A model generated the notes under the pieces. That model was given only the letters and a program-made list of their open reading frames with translations. It was not told where the DNA came from and searched no databases. From assembly GCF_000429945.1 (NCBI RefSeq), contig NZ_AUCV01000001.1, positions 1 through 64,000 on the forward strand: 64,000 bases of DNA. The letters run 5' to 3'. Shown piece after piece: positions 26,751 to 36,976 of the stretch (position 1 is the first letter of the stretch; the number at the start of each line of letters is the position of its first letter). The position numbers and the translations under genes are program-made. The DNA comes from Desulfogranum japonicum DSM 18378 (GTDB lineage: Bacteria > Desulfobacterota > Desulfobulbia > Desulfobulbales > Desulfobulbaceae).

Positions 26751-28210
26751 GTGCCCTCCATTCTTCTGCCAATCCAGGTTTTCGGATAGAGTAAAACCAA
26801 CCAGGCAATTATTTCAAGCCTTCCCATCAGCATATCAATACATAATACCCCCTTGAGCAGCGAGGGGAGAGTAGAACTCGTAATTCCTGTGGACAGCCCC
26901 ACCGTTCCAGTTGCAGAGGCAACTTCAAACAGAGAATCAATGGGGTCAAAACCCATGGCCACAAAAGGTATCCAGGAGACTGCTACAATACCAATGAACA
27001 AGACAATGAGCAAAAATGCGTTGCGGATTTCCTCTTCGTGAAGTGGATGGTCAGCCAGTCTGTGATCAATGACTGCATGTTTTGGCAGACTGCTTCGCAG
27101 GAGCAGCAGTTGAAAAACATGGGCAGCTATCAACAGGCGCAGAAGTTTGAATCCGCCGGCTGTTGATTCCATATCTCCACCAATGAGCATGGAAAAGGTG
27201 AGTAAAAGTTTTGAAGTTGAGTCAAGTTCTGCAGGTGACAAAGATGAAAATCCCGCTGTTGTCTGGGCTGAAAATGCAAGCAATGGAGCGTGATGCAATA
27301 TCTGAGACCATGCCATTCCTCCGCAGATGCGCATGGAGGTGGCCACTGCCAGGGAAACAACAACGCAGGCAATGATAATGGCTTTCAGTTGGAAAATTCC
27401 CAACCCTGCTTTATTTCTTTTTGAAAATATTCGGGAATAGAAGGTCAGGGGGACTGCTGCTGTCAGGCTGGCAAGGGTAATCCAGCCTTGGGCAGGTACT
27501 CCTAAGTTGGCAATACTGGAATCATATGGGGCAAATCCACCGGTTGAGACAGCTGATAGGGAGAACAGCAAGGATTCGAAAAAAGATACCCCAGCCAGCA
27601 GTGATCCGATAATGCCAAGAAAAGTCAATATACAATAAATACGAAAGACTTTTCGGGCACGTGCACGTGTGCCTCCAACCAGATCATCTGTTTCTACTCC
27701 GCTACCCGCCAGGCTTTTGGCTGCCAGTCCAGGCCGCAGGACGAACGCCAGAGAGAGAACTACGATACCCAGTCCTCCGTACCATTGCATCCAGGCACGC
27801 GCAAAAAGAAAATTTACAGATGCGTTGTTCAGCGTTTCTCTGGTGCTCAATCCCGTGGTTGTTATCCCTGAAACAGCTTCAAAAAACGCATCCAGAAATC
27901 CTGATCCTGGATACATCATTGGATAGGCCATGACAAGGGGGGTGAATAAAAAGATAAGGGCAGCCAGAACCAGACCTTCGTTATTCTGCATATCAGCAGG
28001 AGCACGTACTCGGATTGTGCTGAACCAGAAGATCAGAAGGGCGCAGAGCACGATGCAATACCGCAGAGATGCCAAAAACTCCCCAAACAGCAGTGATACG
28101 CCTAAGGGGGCTATGGTTAAAATGGCGAGTATGAGATTCAATTGCCCGAAGTACTTCAGAAGTACGTTGGGCCGCACGGCATATCTAAGTCCGCTTGCCT
28201 GGAGAGCCAC
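26747..28210 (-). CDS. trkH: K+ uptake membrane subunit (TrkH family)
   Basis: A 487-residue potassium-translocating subunit with four pore-loop repeats. Selectivity-filter-like segments are SGITTTGLST, AVSTGGFAPYD, QTTAGFSSL and SATGTVGLSTG, each followed by a hydrophobic helix. The predicted start is a GTG at 28210. It precedes the trkA-like gene with a four-base overlap, so the pair forms one K+ uptake system. In a marine or brackish organism it would serve osmotic and K+ homeostasis (inference). Confidence 0.93.
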   Translation of the reverse strand: MALQASGLRYAVRPNVLLKYFGQLNLILAILTIAPLGVSLLFGEFLASLRYCIVLCALLIFWFSTIRVRAPADMQNNEGLVLAALIFLFTPLVMAYPMMYPGSGFLDAFFEAVSGITTTGLSTRETLNNASVNFLFARAWMQWYGGLGIVVLSLAFVLRPGLAAKSLAGSGVETDDLVGGTRARARKVFRIYCILTFLGIIGSLLAGVSFFESLLFSLSAVSTGGFAPYDSSIANLGVPAQGWITLASLTAAVPLTFYSRIFSKRNKAGLGIFQLKAIIIACVVVSLAVATSMRICGGMAWSQILHHAPLLAFSAQTTAGFSSLSPAELDSTSKLLLTFSMLIGGDMESTAGGFKLLRLLIAAHVFQLLLLRSSLPKHAVIDHRLADHPLHEEEIRNAFLLIVLFIGIVAVSWIPFVAMGFDPIDSLFEVASATGTVGLSTGITSSTLPSLLKGVLCIDMLMGRLEIIAWLVLLYPKTWIGRRMEGT

Positions 28211-28570
28211 AATAAAAACCTTTTGTTTGGTATATGTTGGCTATTGTCTGTTCAAAAGGCCACCTTGAGTAATTGCTTTTTTGTTCAATTTCGGCGTTAT
28301 GCTCAAAAAAATATCATCGAAATATCAACGATATGTCTGCGGTAATTTTTCTCACATGCCTTGACCTTGAACGAAAAATCTCATTATGCAAGATACCCCA
28401 AAAGTATTATACGGCAGTCTCAATTGTTCGCTGGAATATTTTATTCAGGAAACGTAGGTGTTTTTCAATATTTTTTTAGATTTCATTACATTGTGGGAGT
28501 AAAGTGATCCATCACGATTGTTTTTCTTTATCAATTTACCGTAATTGTTTTTTTATAGGGGAGAAAACCT
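28211..28570. other. Divergent intergenic region (K+ uptake / thiamine genes)
   Basis: About 360 AT-rich bases that should carry promoters for both directions. I looked for a TPP riboswitch because of the thiamine genes downstream and did not see its conserved core. No small ORF has a good ribosome-binding site. Confidence 0.4.
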
Positions 28571-28873
28571 ATGAGTTGTGTAGCAACCTTTGCAATTTTT
28601 CCGTTGAAACAGAGTGGGGAAGACAGTCTCGCTCCCTATGTTGCCCGGGCCCTGCAGATAGTCAAGGATTCCGGGGTTCCGTATCAGTTGGGTCCCATGG
28701 GGACAGCTCTGGAGGGCGACTATGTTGAAATCATGGACGTGATCAGGCAATGTCATGATGAGTTGCGAAAGGATTGTGACCGGGTCTATCTGACCGTTGC
28801 CATAGACTCCAAAGCCGGAGAAGGCGGAAGAATACAGCAAAAAGTGAGTCATGTCGGAGAATTGTTGAAATGA
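28571..28873 (+). CDS. MTH1187-family thiamine-binding protein
   Basis: A 100-residue protein of the MTH1187/YkoF fold. The N-terminal ATFAIFPLKQSGEDSLAPYVARAL, the YQLGPMGTALEGD turn and a C-terminal strand with RVYLTVAID match the small thiamine-binding family. It is translationally coupled (ATGA) to hydroxyethylthiazole kinase, which supports a role in thiamine or thiazole salvage. A GGGGAG site precedes the start. The ligand has not been shown for this protein. Confidence 0.85.
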   Translation: MSCVATFAIFPLKQSGEDSLAPYVARALQIVKDSGVPYQLGPMGTALEGDYVEIMDVIRQCHDELRKDCDRVYLTVAIDSKAGEGGRIQQKVSHVGELLK

Positions 28874-29682
28874 ACAGTAACAGAGAAGTGACGGCGCAGA
28901 TCTGGCAGGACATACTCATGCTACGACAGGAAGCACCATTGATCATCAATATAACCAACTATGTGGTGACCAATAATACTGCCAACGCCCTCCTTGCCCT
29001 TGGCGCCTCTCCAGCCATGAGTCATGTTGCGGAGGATCTCCCAGGTATGATTGAGTTGGGTGGCGCCCTGGTTGTTAACCTGGGAACACTTGCTGATGAT
29101 TATATTGAGGGTATGCGTGTGGCCATGACCAGGGCAAACGAACTGGGGCGGCCCATTGTCCTGGACCCGGTGGCTGCCGGGGTCAACAGGCTCCGTACCG
29201 AGCTCGCGCGTGAGTTCCTTGAAAAATACCGGCCTTTTATCCTGCGTGGTAATGCTTCTGAAATCATGGCAGTGGCAGGAGAAGCTGGAAAACCCAAAGG
29301 TGTGGACACTGCGAACAGTGTGGAGGAAGCCGGAGCTGCGGCAAGGTTGCTCTGTGATCGGTACGGCTGCAGTGTTCTTATCAGCGGTGCTACGGATCTG
29401 GTTATTTCCGGAGGCCGTGAAGCTCGTTTGCAAGGCGGCTCGGAAATGATGCCCCGGGTAACCGGTCTTGGCTGCACCAGCACAGCCCTTGCTGGAGCCT
29501 TTGCCGCTGTGCAGAAAGATTCATTCCAGGCGGCAGTGGATACGGCAGCTGTAATGAATGTTGCAGGAGAACTTGCTGCCCGGCAGTCTCCCGGGCCGGG
29601 GAGTTTGCAGATGCATTTTCTTGATGCTCTGTATACTCTTGACGAAGCGACTGTATGGGATCTGTGTAACTGTAAATGCTGA
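28870..29682 (+). CDS. thiM: Hydroxyethylthiazole kinase
   Basis: ThiM phosphorylates 4-methyl-5-(2-hydroxyethyl)thiazole in thiamine salvage. The 270-residue protein shows PLIINITNYVVTNNTANALLALGASPAMSH near the N-terminus (read as adjoining short motifs), PIVLDPVAAG, LRGNASEIMAVAGE and the catalytic Cys in VTGLGCTSTAL. Length and motif order are typical. It overlaps the thiamine-binding gene by four bases and ends one base from the convergent aldehyde dehydrogenase gene. Confidence 0.95.
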   Translation: MNSNREVTAQIWQDILMLRQEAPLIINITNYVVTNNTANALLALGASPAMSHVAEDLPGMIELGGALVVNLGTLADDYIEGMRVAMTRANELGRPIVLDPVAAGVNRLRTELAREFLEKYRPFILRGNASEIMAVAGEAGKPKGVDTANSVEEAGAAARLLCDRYGCSVLISGATDLVISGGREARLQGGSEMMPRVTGLGCTSTALAGAFAAVQKDSFQAAVDTAAVMNVAGELAARQSPGPGSLQMHFLDALYTLDEATVWDLCNCKC

Positions 29683-31104
29683 TTACAGCATAATTCCTGC
29701 ACACTTGGTTTCCAGGTATTCCATGATACCTTCACGGGCACCTTCTCTTCCCAGGCCACTGTTTTTCATACCCCCAAAAGGGACGGCTGCGCTGGTAGGG
29801 TTGATGTCGTTGATGCCAATTATTCCGAAATGGAGCAGGTCAAAAGTCTTCATGGCCCGGCTCAGGGACTGGGTATAGATATATGCCGCCAGCCCGTATT
29901 CTGTGTCATTGGCCATGGAGATGATGTCATCCTGGTCGTTAAAAGTAATGATAGGTGCCACCGGGCCAAAGGTTTCTTCTTTGTATATGAGCATATCAGG
30001 TGTTACCTCTGTAAGCAGAGTGGGCGCATAAAAATATCCTTTGTCCATCCCTGCTTCCATGAGCCGTTGCCCACCGCAAAGACATTTCGCTCCACGGGAA
30101 ACCGCGTCTTCTACCTGTTGCTGCACCTTGTCGAGAGCTTCAGCATTGACAAGGGGGCCTATGTTCACACCTGGCTTCAGGCCATTTCCTGGCTGCATTG
30201 TTTCAATGCGCTGTTTCAGGGTATCTATAAATGGCTGAGCAATGGTTTCGTGTACAAAAATACGGTTAGGGCTGATACATGCCTGGCCGGTATTGAGGAA
30301 TTTAACCAGGCTGACTCCTTTGGCAGCGCGCACCGGATCTGCATCTTCAAAGACAAGAAAGGGCGCGTGTCCGCCCAGTTCCATGGATACCCGTTTAAAT
30401 GACGGTGCTGCATCTGTGGCCAATAATCTTCCTGTTGCAGTGGAACCGGTGAATGTCAGTTTGTTCACCTGGGGATTTGTGCAGAATTCTTTTCCCGTTG
30501 GTCGTGGATTCTGTACAGTAATCAGGTTCACCACTCCAGCGGGGATCCCGACCTGTTCGAAAATTTTGAACAGGGCTATGGCACACAGCGGGGTTGCTTC
30601 GGCCGGTTTGAGGACAATGGTGCATCCCGCCGCAAGAGCAGGAGCTATTTTTCTGGTAATCATGGAGATGGGGTAATTCCAGGGGGTAATAGCTGCTACT
30701 ACACCAACGGGTTGGTACTGAACCAGAAAGCGATGGTCAGGACGTGCTGAGGGAATGGTTTCACCATAGATGCGTTTGCCTTCTTCAGCAAACCAGAGAA
30801 GAAAATCAGCTGCGTATTGCACTTCATTTTTCGCTGCAGCAAGTGGCTTTCCCTGTTCTCTGGTCATGAGTATGGCCAGTTCCTCTTTCTGTTGCAGTAC
30901 GCATTCATGTGCGGCATGCAGCAACCCGGAACGTTGATATGCCGTGGTGGAAGACCATGCTGGAAGCGCATCGCTGGCGGCATGAATAGCTGATTGTACA
31001 TCCTGTAAACTGGCATTGCAGACATTGCCAAGATGTTCTCCGGTGGCAGGATTATATACGGGAAACTGTTCGCAATATGAAAGCCAACGACCATTGATGA
31101 ACAT
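29683..31104 (-). CDS. gabD: NAD(P)-dependent aldehyde dehydrogenase (SSADH-like)
   Basis: A 473-residue aldehyde dehydrogenase closest in pattern to succinate-semialdehyde dehydrogenase. The start at 31104 is set by an AGGAGGT site five bases upstream; an upstream in-frame codon adds nine residues without support. Family motifs are TPWNYPISM, LKPAEATPL, TFTGSTATGR, the catalytic Glu in MELGGHAP and the nucleophile in NTGQACISPNR. PFGGMKNSGLGREG near the end supports the SSADH group. It converges on thiM with almost no spacer. No GABA genes adjoin it, so the physiological substrate is unproven. Confidence 0.88.
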   Translation of the reverse strand: MFINGRWLSYCEQFPVYNPATGEHLGNVCNASLQDVQSAIHAASDALPAWSSTTAYQRSGLLHAAHECVLQQKEELAILMTREQGKPLAAAKNEVQYAADFLLWFAEEGKRIYGETIPSARPDHRFLVQYQPVGVVAAITPWNYPISMITRKIAPALAAGCTIVLKPAEATPLCAIALFKIFEQVGIPAGVVNLITVQNPRPTGKEFCTNPQVNKLTFTGSTATGRLLATDAAPSFKRVSMELGGHAPFLVFEDADPVRAAKGVSLVKFLNTGQACISPNRIFVHETIAQPFIDTLKQRIETMQPGNGLKPGVNIGPLVNAEALDKVQQQVEDAVSRGAKCLCGGQRLMEAGMDKGYFYAPTLLTEVTPDMLIYKEETFGPVAPIITFNDQDDIISMANDTEYGLAAYIYTQSLSRAMKTFDLLHFGIIGINDINPTSAAVPFGGMKNSGLGREGAREGIMEYLETKCAGIML

Positions 31105-31339
31105 GGATAACCTCCTGGGGACTTGTGGCATAGTATGGGAAGAAAGCGTGTTTTTTCTCTATCCATTCGTTACTATGAATACTCTGGAAAGGCTACAGGT
31201 GACAGGAAAAAGAGGAATATTCGACAAATAGTATTATTTCAGTCAGTTAATTATGTATTCAAACAAATCATGAGAAATGCGGGGTAGGGGGATACATGTG
31301 GGTAATTATGGTGCAGTTTGTTCGATATAAGGATTTCCC

Positions 31340-33793
31340 ATGAGAATTTTTCAGAGTTTCAGAAAAACAATCACTGTAAGTATGCTTGGTGTCGCCATAC
31401 TTGCGGTGCTTCTTGTGGGAACGATTTGGGTTTGTCAGGAGTATTTACGATTTGATGCCATGTCAACCTCGCTGAAAGATGAGTATATGCAGCGCCAGCG
31501 AGACCTGATAAAGGACGAAGTTGATCGTGTTTTGCAATACATAAGCTATAAGCGTGCTCAGACCGAGAGCCAGCTGCGGGCCAATCTGCAGTCAAAAGTG
31601 CGGGAGGCCATAGCCATAGCTACACATATGTATGAGATCCATCAAGGCAAAGCCAGTGAAGAGGAGATATCCCGATTGATAGTAGAGGCTCTGCGGCCTA
31701 TACGTTTTAATGAAGATCGTGGATATTACTTCATTTATCGTACTGACGGAACCAACGTGATGCTACCGTTCTCTCCTGAGCTGGAGGGAACTAACCTGCT
31801 GCATTTACAGGACAGCAAGGGCAACTATACCCTCAAACGTGCACAGAAAATCATTGAAGAGAGCGGCGAAGGCTTTTTGACCTGGTATTGGTATAAGCCC
31901 GAAGATGAGTTGCAGATGCGAAAGAAAGTGGGTTTTATCCAGGAGTTTAAGCCGTTGGGCTGGTGGATTGGAACAGGAGAGTATGTGGATGATTTTGAAA
32001 AGACCATCCAAAATGAAATCCTGGGCTGGATAAACAATATCCACTATGGGGAAGATGGGTATATTTTTGTGTACGATTACCAGGCTAACACGCTGGCTCA
32101 TTATAAAAAGGAGAGAATCGGTCAGAATCAGTGGCAATTTCGCGATACCAATAATATGGCTGTGGTTCAGGAATTGATCGAAATAGCCAGAGAAGACAAA
32201 GGGCAGTATCTCGAATATGTGGGAACCGTCCGTCCCTCCACGGGCATGCCTGCCGAAAAAATTGGCTATGCCAGAGGAATACAGGATTGGCAATGGATGA
32301 TCGGGACAGGTGTTTATGTAGACTCCATCACTGACCAGCTCGCTATCATGCGTGTCGATCTGGAACGAAAGATACGAAAAAATGTGTTGATCATCTGTCT
32401 GGTCCTACTTGCTTGTGTGGTCATCATTGGGGTGCTGTCCAGGGTTCTGGCCCGTAAGATATCAAACGATCTGGTGCTGTTTACCAACTTTTTTAAGGAT
32501 GCCGCCAGCTCTGGCAGAAAGATCCGCACCAGGGATATCTATTTCACCGAGCTTCAGGGATTGGCAGAAGCTGCAAACAATATGGTGGATGAAAGAACGC
32601 GAATAGAAACCGAGCTTGGCAAGGTGCAGAATCAGTTGCTGCAGAGCAGGAAGATGGAGGCGCTCGGATTACTCGCCGGAGGAGTGGCCCATGACTTAAA
32701 TAATGTCCTTTCTGCCATGGTCGGCTATCCGGATCTTCTACTCAATGCATTGCCTGAAGAGAGCAGGCAGCGGAAATTTATAGAAATAATCAAGGAATCC
32801 GGCCAAAAAGCGGCAAATATTGTGGATGACTTGCTCACATTGGCCAGGCGGGGAGTGGCGCAACGCCATGTATTGGACCTGAACGCCTTGATTGAGCATT
32901 ACCTGCTGTCTCCGGAATATGAGCGGACCTTTGAAGAATACCCCAACATTACAGTGGAAACCCAACTCGATCCTAACTTATTGAAGATCAAGGGATCGCA
33001 GGTGCATCTTCAAAAAACCATCATGAACCTGGTGAATAACGGAGCCGAAGCACAGCCCCGTGGAGGCCACATTCTCATCGCTACGGAAAATGCCTATGTG
33101 GATACACCGATTATGGGGTATCAGAAAATTGAACAGGGAGAGTATGTGCTGCTTACTGTGAGCGATAATGGTGTGGGGATTGCCCGAGAAGATTTAGATC
33201 GTATTTTTGAACCATTTTTTTCCAAGAAAAAACTGGGAAGGAGCGGCACAGGATTGGGCATGGCTGTAGTCTGGGGCACCGTGCAGGACCACGAAGGTTT
33301 TGTGAATGTCACTACAAGTGAAGGAGGGGGAACGACTTTTGAGCTGTATTTCCCTGCTACAAGGGAGAATATACTTGAAGAGGTGAAACGGAGGGACCAG
33401 ATTGAATATCTCGGTCAAGGTGAGCATATTCTGATTGTGGATGATATTGCTGAGCAGCGGGAACTCGCCGGAGCGATCCTGCAACGTCTCGGATATACAA
33501 CCACCAGCGTTAAAAGCGGCCATGAAGCAGTCGTTTACCTCAAGAGCAATCATACGGACCTGGTTATGCTCGATATGGTCATGGATGATACTGATATGGA
33601 TGGACTGGAAACGTATAAGCAGATTATCCGTTTCCGACCGCAGCAGAAAGCTGTAATTGCCAGTGGCTATGCGGAAACCGACAGGGTTAAGGCTGCCTTG
33701 CTGCTCGGTGTTGGCCAATACGTGAAGAAACCATATACGGTTGAAAAGATTGGGGTGGCAATACGCCAGGTGTTGGACGGCGATAATGGCTGA
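31340..33793 (+). CDS. Hybrid histidine kinase with two Cache domains
   Basis: An 817-residue kinase. A signal-anchor (about 12-32) and a second membrane segment (about 348-366) bracket a periplasmic region with two Cache-type units, one around DRGYYFIYRTDGTNVM and one around GEDGYIFVYDYQANTLAH, each followed by a GWWIGTGEYVD- or WMIGTGVYVD-type strand. A HisKA domain (GGVAHDLNN, His 451), GHKL ATPase (VSDNGVGIA, GTGLGMAV) and a receiver (Asp in MLDMVMDD) follow. The kinase-receiver half parallels the protein at 22329-24281, so the two share an output but sense different signals. Confidence 0.92.
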   Translation: MRIFQSFRKTITVSMLGVAILAVLLVGTIWVCQEYLRFDAMSTSLKDEYMQRQRDLIKDEVDRVLQYISYKRAQTESQLRANLQSKVREAIAIATHMYEIHQGKASEEEISRLIVEALRPIRFNEDRGYYFIYRTDGTNVMLPFSPELEGTNLLHLQDSKGNYTLKRAQKIIEESGEGFLTWYWYKPEDELQMRKKVGFIQEFKPLGWWIGTGEYVDDFEKTIQNEILGWINNIHYGEDGYIFVYDYQANTLAHYKKERIGQNQWQFRDTNNMAVVQELIEIAREDKGQYLEYVGTVRPSTGMPAEKIGYARGIQDWQWMIGTGVYVDSITDQLAIMRVDLERKIRKNVLIICLVLLACVVIIGVLSRVLARKISNDLVLFTNFFKDAASSGRKIRTRDIYFTELQGLAEAANNMVDERTRIETELGKVQNQLLQSRKMEALGLLAGGVAHDLNNVLSAMVGYPDLLLNALPEESRQRKFIEIIKESGQKAANIVDDLLTLARRGVAQRHVLDLNALIEHYLLSPEYERTFEEYPNITVETQLDPNLLKIKGSQVHLQKTIMNLVNNGAEAQPRGGHILIATENAYVDTPIMGYQKIEQGEYVLLTVSDNGVGIAREDLDRIFEPFFSKKKLGRSGTGLGMAVVWGTVQDHEGFVNVTTSEGGGTTFELYFPATRENILEEVKRRDQIEYLGQGEHILIVDDIAEQRELAGAILQRLGYTTTSVKSGHEAVVYLKSNHTDLVMLDMVMDDTDMDGLETYKQIIRFRPQQKAVIASGYAETDRVKAALLLGVGQYVKKPYTVEKIGVAIRQVLDGDNG

Positions 33794-33811
33794 AAGGAGT
33801 CTCTGGAAATC

Positions 33812-33840
33812 CCCTGCACGGGGTAACTTACCGTGCAGGG
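33812..33840. terminator. Bidirectional terminator between kinase and RND genes
   Basis: A 10-base GC-rich stem, CCCTGCACGG (33812-33821) with its complement (33831-33840), is flanked by further pairing bases. It lies 18 bases after the kinase stop and 18 bases before the end of the convergent RND gene, so it can serve both. Confidence 0.7.
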
Positions 33841-33857
33841 AGATTCCATGAAAAAGG

Positions 33858-36800
33858 CTATTGATCCTCTGTTCTCGGCTTTTCCCAGAGTATTACAAAA
33901 GAGAGCAGAGACGGGATAACAAAAAGAGTAAACAGGGTGGATATCGCCAGTCCTCCAAGAAGGATGGAGCCCAGCCCCCTGTATAATTCACTGCCTGCTC
34001 CTGTGGCAATTACCAGGGGAGACATGGCCAGAACACTGGTGGTGGCGCTCATGAAAATAGGACGGATTCTGGTTCGTACAGCATCGGAGATGGCCTCCAG
34101 TCCTATAAGATTGTTATAGCGGACATTATTCAACGACTGGTGAACGATGAGAATGGCATTGTTCACCACTGTACCGATAAGGATGATAAAACCCAGCATA
34201 CTGAGTATATCCAGAGGCTGTTGCGCAATGAGTGCGTCAACGGAGCGCAGTCCTATCAGTCCACCGGCAGCCGCCAGTGGTACGGTGAAAAGAATGATCA
34301 GAGGATAGAAAAAATTCTCAAACAATGCTGCCATGAGCAGGTAGGTGATGACCACAGCCAGCAGCATGTTCCACTGCAGTGCCTGTCTGGTTTCTGTGAG
34401 TTTATCAGCATTACCGCCCACGCGTACGGAGAGCCCTGCCAGCTTACCTGCCTGCTGCATAGGCGCAATGATTTCCTGTTGAATGGTATCCATGGCTGTC
34501 TGCAGGGCCACTTCGCGGGGAGGTGTAACCTGCAGGGTGATGGTCCTGTTGCGCTCCAGGTGATTGATCTGGGGCATTCCCTGGGTATAGACCAGTTCTG
34601 CCACATCCCCGATTCGTATCAGGTCGTTGTTGCCGGAAACAATGGTGGCATTGAGGATATCTTCCGGAGATGTGAATACCGCCTCATCCCCTTTGATTAT
34701 CAGATCGACCTGCTTGGTTCCTTCCGGACGATAGTCATCTATTTTACGCCCGTCCATGAGAATATCCACATACACGCCCAGGTCGGACTCTGTGAGTCCG
34801 TTGGCCCGCAATTTTTCTTTGTCCGGGATAATTTTCACCTCAGGATAACTGGTTTCAAGGGAAGGTACCGGCCTGATTTGACTGCCTGCTATTTTTTGAC
34901 TGGTGACGCCATACAGGGTACGTGCCGTGTCAACAATGGCATTGATATCATTGCCAGAGATGTTGATCTCAACAGTTCGGCCTTCGCCAATGCCTGATTC
35001 AAAAATACCTGCCTGGGTGCTGACGCCGAAAATACCAGGGATGGAGTGCATAATCCGGCTGAACATGGGCATCATCTCCCTGGCTCTTGTTTCATGGGTA
35101 CTGATACCGCCGAACAGCGTGATGCGATCCGCACCAACATAAAACATCTGTTTCACCTGGGGTATGCCGTCTTTATTGTCCTCTTTAATGTATGGTTCAG
35201 CCTGGGCATATATGTACCGGCCCATTTCCTTTTGTTTTTCCACAGAATAACCAGGTGGTGGAATAATAATATTGAGGATCAGGTTTCTGTTACCTTGGGG
35301 CAGGTATTCGGCACTGGGCATCAGTGCAAATACGAGCACTACGGCAAGACTTGTAAAAGCAACTACTGAAACTATCCTGGAGACCACGGTTTTCATGCAT
35401 ACGTCTGAAAAGTTCATGATCAGGTCAGCCAGTTTGGGTCCGATGACAGACTTTTGAAATCGTCCGGTTTCTTTTTTCCCTTTGGAGTTGCGGTACAACA
35501 GGTTGATCAGGGTTGGGATGACTGTAATGGAGACAATCAGACTGAGAACAATGGAAGAGGTGATGGCTATGGCGATATCCCGGAAGAGCTGACCAGCTTC
35601 CTCCTGGATGAAAACCACGGGCAAAAATACAGCTACGGTGGTTGCAGTTGATGCGAGAACTGCTCCCCACACTTCCCTGGTTCCCTCGTAGGCGGCTTTG
35701 AAGGCTGTTTTGCCCATGGCACGGTGCCTGTCGATATTTTCCAGAACAACGATGGAGTTATCCACCAGCATGCCCACAGCAAAAGAGATACCTGCCAGGC
35801 TGACAACATTCAGGTTGCGGTTGGTGAGCCATAGCAGGATAAAGGCACCGATGGCGGAAATAGGGATGGCCAGGGCAACCGTAGCAGTGGAGCGAGCACT
35901 ACGCAGAAAAAGCAGCAGGACGATAATAGCCAGTATCCCACCCACCAGTACATTTTGTTTTACCAGTGATATGGAGGTGTTGATGTAAGGGCGCTGGTCA
36001 TACACCCAGTCAATGAACAACCCCTGGCTGGCAAGCAGATCTGTATTCAAGCGATTTACTTCCTGTTCCAGTTCATCGCTCATTTTCAGAACATTGGCAC
36101 CCTGTTCCCGGCGTACGCCGATAACGATAACCTGTTTGCCATTGTGCAGCACCGACACATCTTCCTTGGCATGACCAAGATTGACCGTAGCCACATCTCG
36201 CAGATAGACGCGTCGAAGACCGTCATCAAAAATGACCACGGATAATGCGTCTTCAGGTTTCTGGAACTGACTGACAGTCCGGATTCGATAATTCTTCCGG
36301 TCAATGCCCAAAACCCCGGCAGAAATATTACTGTTAGCCTGTTGCACGGCACCTACAATCTGATTGATGGAAACATCAAATCTTGCCATTTTTTGGGGAT
36401 CAATGATAATTTCCAGCTGGTCTTCAGTGCCACCGAAGACAAACAGCGATCCCACCCCATTCACCCGCTCAATGTGTTGGCGCACATTGTCCTCAAAGTA
36501 GGTCTTGTAATGATTGATGGGTGTGGTGTTCTCAGGTTTGGGCCTGAGCATCATCCAGATTACAGGTGAACTCTGGGCACCCGCCGCCTCAATGACGGGT
36601 TCGTCTGCAGTGTCAGGATAATCAGCGACTTCATTGAGCTTGTTGGATACGCGAAGCAGTGCGTCTTCCAGGTCAGTGCCGACCTGAAAGGAAAGAGTGA
36701 TCTCTCCCAGGGAGTTATAGCTTGAGCTTTCCATTTCTGTAAGCCCTTGTAGCCCTTTGAGTGTATCTTCCTGCTTCTCAATGATTTCTTTTTCTACCTC

Positions 36801-36971
36801 ATAGGGAGTTGCTCCGTTCCAACGTGTGCTGACCGTAATCTGCGGGGTTTCCACATCCGGGGTCAATTGAACCGGAAGCTTATTGAGGCCTATGAGGCCG
36901 AAAATGATAACCAGAATAACACCAACAGCAATGCTGACAGGTTTGGTAAGGGCGTAGCGGATAATATCCAT
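33858..36971 (-). CDS. RND-family multidrug efflux transporter (AcrB-like)
   Basis: A 1037-residue proton-driven inner-membrane pump. The N-terminus MDIIRYALTKPVS leads to the first of twelve expected membrane helices, with two large periplasmic loops. Characteristic segments are ISFAVGMLVDNSIVVLENIDR in the fourth-helix region (two Asp-bearing stretches) and LGFIILIGTVVNNAILIV in the tenth. It matches the hydrophobe/amphiphile efflux branch more than the heavy-metal branch. The adaptor gene lies five bases upstream; no outer-membrane channel is encoded nearby. Confidence 0.93.
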   Translation of the reverse strand: MDIIRYALTKPVSIAVGVILVIIFGLIGLNKLPVQLTPDVETPQITVSTRWNGATPYEVEKEIIEKQEDTLKGLQGLTEMESSSYNSLGEITLSFQVGTDLEDALLRVSNKLNEVADYPDTADEPVIEAAGAQSSPVIWMMLRPKPENTTPINHYKTYFEDNVRQHIERVNGVGSLFVFGGTEDQLEIIIDPQKMARFDVSINQIVGAVQQANSNISAGVLGIDRKNYRIRTVSQFQKPEDALSVVIFDDGLRRVYLRDVATVNLGHAKEDVSVLHNGKQVIVIGVRREQGANVLKMSDELEQEVNRLNTDLLASQGLFIDWVYDQRPYINTSISLVKQNVLVGGILAIIVLLLFLRSARSTATVALAIPISAIGAFILLWLTNRNLNVVSLAGISFAVGMLVDNSIVVLENIDRHRAMGKTAFKAAYEGTREVWGAVLASTATTVAVFLPVVFIQEEAGQLFRDIAIAITSSIVLSLIVSITVIPTLINLLYRNSKGKKETGRFQKSVIGPKLADLIMNFSDVCMKTVVSRIVSVVAFTSLAVVLVFALMPSAEYLPQGNRNLILNIIIPPPGYSVEKQKEMGRYIYAQAEPYIKEDNKDGIPQVKQMFYVGADRITLFGGISTHETRAREMMPMFSRIMHSIPGIFGVSTQAGIFESGIGEGRTVEINISGNDINAIVDTARTLYGVTSQKIAGSQIRPVPSLETSYPEVKIIPDKEKLRANGLTESDLGVYVDILMDGRKIDDYRPEGTKQVDLIIKGDEAVFTSPEDILNATIVSGNNDLIRIGDVAELVYTQGMPQINHLERNRTITLQVTPPREVALQTAMDTIQQEIIAPMQQAGKLAGLSVRVGGNADKLTETRQALQWNMLLAVVITYLLMAALFENFFYPLIILFTVPLAAAGGLIGLRSVDALIAQQPLDILSMLGFIILIGTVVNNAILIVHQSLNNVRYNNLIGLEAISDAVRTRIRPIFMSATTSVLAMSPLVIATGAGSELYRGLGSILLGGLAISTLFTLFVIPSLLSFVILWEKPRTEDQ

Positions 36972-36976
36972 GATCT

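Noticed and set aside
28380-28570. TPP riboswitch before the thiamine genes
   Set aside because: The conserved core expected of a TPP aptamer is not visible in this AT-rich stretch.
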